Positions 62,554 to 64,000 of a DNA stretch of 64,000 bases are shown here, piece after piece. Position numbers and translations under genes: made by a program. A model generated the notes under the pieces. That model saw only the letters and a list, made by a program, of their open reading frames with translations, was not told the origin of the DNA and ran no database searches. The stretch's first letter is position 1; the number at the start of each line of letters is the position of its first letter. Source of the DNA: an uncultured Prochlorococcus sp. (GTDB lineage Bacteria > Cyanobacteriota > Cyanobacteriia > PCC-6307 > Cyanobiaceae). The stretch lies in the NCBI GenBank assembly GCA_902538225.1, contig CACBEF010000003.1, positions 1-64,000 of the forward strand, in the 5' to 3' direction.

Positions 62554-62633
62554 TAATAATGCTTGTTGACGATTCAGTAATTTTGGAGAAAACTACACCT
62601 TGTAGATTTAAATCCCATTAAAGTTTTTTCAGT

Positions 62634-62885
62634 ATGCAAGAGTTAAATTACGACGAAAATTCAAAAGTATTAAATCATAAAGATGAAGTAATAAGTTTCA
62701 AATGTGAACTTCAAGAAAATCTTCAAAAGGCTATGAAAGAATTCGTTGAGGATCATCCTAACTGGGATCAATACAGAATACTACAAGCCGCCATAGCAGG
62801 ATTTTTGATGCAAAAAGGATTTCAAAATAGGGATTTAACGAGACTTTATATTGGCAATATGTTTTCAATGGATTTTAAGGATTGA
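62634..62885 (+). CDS. DUF2811 family protein
   Basis: An 83-residue soluble protein beginning MQELNYDENSKVLN. The core FKCELQENLQKAMKEFVEDHPNWDQYRILQAAIAGFLMQKGFQNRDLTRLYI fits the cyanobacterial DUF2811 pattern (an Arc/CopG-like helical segment with HPxWDQxR). The function is unknown; a ribbon-helix-helix DNA-binding fold is only a guess. It is alone between the non-coding stretch and convergent EVE gene (7-bp gap). Confidence 0.8.
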   Translation: MQELNYDENSKVLNHKDEVISFKCELQENLQKAMKEFVEDHPNWDQYRILQAAIAGFLMQKGFQNRDLTRLYIGNMFSMDFKD

Positions 62886-62892
62886 AAATTTT

Positions 62893-63351
62893 TTATATTT
62901 TTTCTAGTAGTATTTTTGCAATATCATTTCTGACTGGTAGTACAGATAACCTATTTCCTTTTTTTACAACTAATAACTCATCCTCATTAAATAAAATCTT
63001 TAATTCAGGTAAACTTAAAATCTTATCTGATTTAAATTTATATTCTACTTTTACACAATCCCACCTCGGATTATCAGGTTTCGATTTTGGATCAAAATAT
63101 TTTGAATCTTGATCAAATTGAGTAGGATCAACAATGTTTAGATCTATTACCTCCATAAGTCCCACAATACCTGGAGGTTTACAATTCGAATGATAGAAAA
63201 AAATTTTATCTCCTTTATTCATTTTTCTCATAAAATTTCGAGCCTGATAATTTCTTATTCCATCCCATAAAGTTACACCGTCATTTTTTAAAGTATCTAT
63301 GCTGTAAGCATCAGGCTCACTTTTCATTAGCCAAAACTTTTCTTCAGTCAT
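62893..63351 (-). CDS. EVE domain protein
   Basis: A 152-residue protein comprising one EVE domain: FWLMKSEPDAYSIDTL, LWDGIRNYQARNFMRKM, GDKIFFYHSNCKPPGIVGL, WDCVKVEYKF. EVE is a PUA-like fold that binds modified bases; the family is linked to RNA modification reading and to defence against modified phage DNA in some bacteria. No defence genes are nearby. Upstream it has a tandem repeat that could be regulatory. Convergent with DUF2811. Confidence 0.93.
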   Translation of the reverse strand: MTEEKFWLMKSEPDAYSIDTLKNDGVTLWDGIRNYQARNFMRKMNKGDKIFFYHSNCKPPGIVGLMEVIDLNIVDPTQFDQDSKYFDPKSKPDNPRWDCVKVEYKFKSDKILSLPELKILFNEDELLVVKKGNRLSVLPVRNDIAKILLEKI

Positions 63352-63376
63352 ATCAAGGGATTTAGAGTAATTTATC

Positions 63377-63396
63377 TGCTAGAATTTTGCTAGAAT
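63377..63396. repeat. Tandem 9-bp direct repeat, 11-bp period, upstream of EVE gene
   Basis: TGCTAGAAT occurs at 63377-63385 and 63388-63396, separated by TT. The period of 11 bp equals one helical turn, a spacing typical of response-regulator or dimeric activator sites. It begins 26 bp upstream of the EVE ATG (63351), on the minus-strand promoter side. Confidence 0.4.
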
Positions 63397-63431
63397 CAGA
63401 ATTTCATTTATATGTTTATTATCCATTAAAG

Positions 63432-63475
63432 TTCCTATTTAGGAAAGTGATGGGTGGTATGGGGTCAATGTGACC
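63432..63475. promoter_or_regulatory. Two adjacent perfect inverted repeats upstream of EVE gene
   Basis: TTCCTA-TT-TAGGAA at 63432-63445 and GGTCA-ATG-TGACC at 63463-63475 lie 17 bp apart, in the 167 bp between the EVE gene and the end of the 49-residue ORF. They could be operators or two hairpins in an RNA. Neither is followed by a T-run on either strand. Confidence 0.35.
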
Positions 63476-63518
63476 GTGCTGAATCGTTTATATTACATAA
63501 CAATTTTCTGTTGAAAAT

Positions 63519-63668
63519 TTATGGGTATAGCCTTTCAATAGCTTCTTTCTGTTCTTGCTTTTTTATCTCTTCAGCATCTAAAACAGGGCAGGTATTTTGA
63601 TTCAGTGATGAAAAGAAAGTGCTTTTATTGAATAGTTTGAAAAGTGGTGGGAGAAGTTGGAGTTTCAA
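63519..63668 (-). CDS. Small hypothetical protein (49 residues), coupled to upstream membrane protein
   Basis: TTG start at 63668-63666 and TAA at 63521-63519. The product begins MKLQLLPPLFKLFNKSTFF, continues NQNTCPVLDAEE, and ends in a charged helix IKKQEQKEAIERLYP. The TTG overlaps the TGA of the upstream gene as TTGA, which favours coupled translation. There is no family I recognise. The ordered composition (hydrophobic start, single Cys-Pro, charged amphipathic end) looks like real protein rather than chance AT-rich translation. Confidence 0.5.
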   Translation of the reverse strand: MKLQLLPPLFKLFNKSTFFSSLNQNTCPVLDAEEIKKQEQKEAIERLYP

Positions 63669-64000
63669 TTTTTATTGTTAACTAATCCATAAATACATAA
63701 AAGAGGATTCACTATTAAAATAATCCAAAAAGGCGGAGGAGGTCCTCCATCAACAATTGTTCCAGCATTAAAAGTATTGAATAGAGCAACTGCTAAAAAA
63801 CAAAACATCAAAGCTAATTCACCTAATAAAACTTTTCTTAAAGAGGCTTTATCTTTTATGGAACTACAAATAATCAATAACCAACCAATTCCAATATTAC
63901 TGGCTGCTACAACATCTGCAGTACCTCTAACAAGAAGCAATGTTTCAGTTGAAGCGTTGCCTGCAATAGTTTCCACAGAAAAAATTAGTAGGAAAATAAT
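63665..64000 (-). CDS. Small hypothetical membrane protein, possibly cut by the window edge
   Basis: The frame runs from the stop at 63667-63665 to the right edge. A GTG at 63976-63974 (product starting METIAGNASTETLLLVRG) would make a complete 103-residue protein. The eight upstream codons read IIFLLIFS with no stop, a hydrophobic stretch that could belong to an N-terminal segment beyond the window. At least three helices are seen (DVVAASNIGIGWLLIICSS, LLGELALMFCFLAVALF, FWIILIVNPLLCIYGL) plus a PPPP turn. The family is not recognised. Confidence 0.65.
   Translation of the reverse strand: MIFLLIFSVETIAGNASTETLLLVRGTADVVAASNIGIGWLLIICSSIKDKASLRKVLLGELALMFCFLAVALFNTFNAGTIVDGGPPPPFWIILIVNPLLCIYGLVNNKN

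Larger units (their letters stand above)
62321..62633. other. 313-bp non-coding stretch with hairpin, DnaA-box-like pair and palindrome
   Basis: No credible gene is seen; the longest frames are 20-23 codons (ATG at 62498 and 62560) with no family look. The interval has four signals in order: a 9-bp hairpin (62336-62357), two opposed TTTTCCACA sequences (62384-62392 and 62428-62436), an AT-rich segment between and after them, and a 13-bp inverted repeat (62541-62553). It must include the terminator of rpoZ-DUF1818 and the promoter of the DUF2811 gene. Confidence 0.55.

Noticed and set aside
62498..62569. 23-codon frame in the 62.3-62.6 kb non-coding stretch
   Set aside because: Too short, no ribosome site, and it runs across a palindrome; frames of this size are common by chance.
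62893..63351. Defence system around the EVE domain gene
   Set aside because: EVE proteins can accompany restriction or modification genes, but the neighbours here are DUF2811, rpoZ and small membrane proteins, none of a defence type.

Overview
The window looks like chromosome of a high-light-adapted Prochlorococcus (a marine picocyanobacterium). The evidence is very AT-rich DNA, short intergenic gaps, small proteins rich in Lys, Asn and Ile, the cyanobacterial split of RNA polymerase beta' into rpoC1 and rpoC2, a cyanobacterial-type omega subunit, an ATP synthase with both b and b' subunits and with beta/epsilon encoded apart from the other subunits, and plastid-type genes (ycf35, PSRP-3/ycf65, a high-light-inducible protein). 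Strain-level assignment is not possible from the window alone. I see no rRNA, tRNA, CRISPR array, insertion sequence, prophage or integration signature; this is core, vertically inherited sequence.

Layout. 1-3 kb (minus): rimP-nusA-ylxR-infB translation/transcription operon, cut at the left edge in infB. 3-6.3 kb: a periplasmic/lumenal HtrA-type protease, rpiA, and convergent hisD. 6.4-17.1 kb (plus): rpsT, tatD, rpoB, rpoC1, rpoC2. 17.2-21.7 kb (plus): a 50-residue Hli protein, rlmN, a 48-residue membrane peptide, a HEAT-repeat protein, then a tight cluster of DUF2997, ycf35 (DUF1257), a 4Fe-4S ferredoxin and an aldo/keto reductase. 21.7-27.8 kb: rsmG, a membrane-anchored J-domain protein with a DUF3143 neighbour, and the biotin operon bioF-bioK-bioC-bioD-bioA. 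27.9-38.9 kb: a Ski2/Mtr4-like helicase, fumC, purB, a TlyA methyltransferase, glnB (PII), queF, the cytochrome c maturation pair ccs1-ccdA, and ftsW.

39.2-46.6 kb (plus): ATP synthase operon atp1-a-c-b'-b-delta-alpha-gamma, followed by a plant-type 2Fe-2S ferredoxin, a 63-residue protein and a DUF3326 protein. 46.6-51.1 kb (minus): a CNNM/CBS membrane protein, a P-loop GTPase, nadD and nadE. 51.2-57.4 kb: pepP, a 52-residue protein, PSRP-3, the convergent atpD-atpC pair, and groES-groEL. 57.5-61.6 kb: secG, gpmI, pyrR and a lidless Hsp70 homologue. 61.7-64 kb: rpoZ, DUF1818, a 313-bp non-coding stretch with two opposed DnaA-box-like sequences, DUF2811, an EVE-domain gene, an unlisted 49-residue ORF translationally coupled to a small membrane protein, and the right edge.

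No spectacular new system stands out. The most interesting items are: the ycf35/DUF2997/ferredoxin/aldo-keto reductase cluster of unknown function; a pair of potentially competing hairpins between the ATP synthase a and c genes; a possible ribosome-site-sequestering stem ahead of atp1; PII with Phe instead of Tyr at position 51; the divergent BioK-type esterase; the non-coding interval at 62.3-62.6 kb; and a tandem 11-bp-period repeat just upstream of the EVE gene. All regulatory calls were made by eye and have not been folded or searched.
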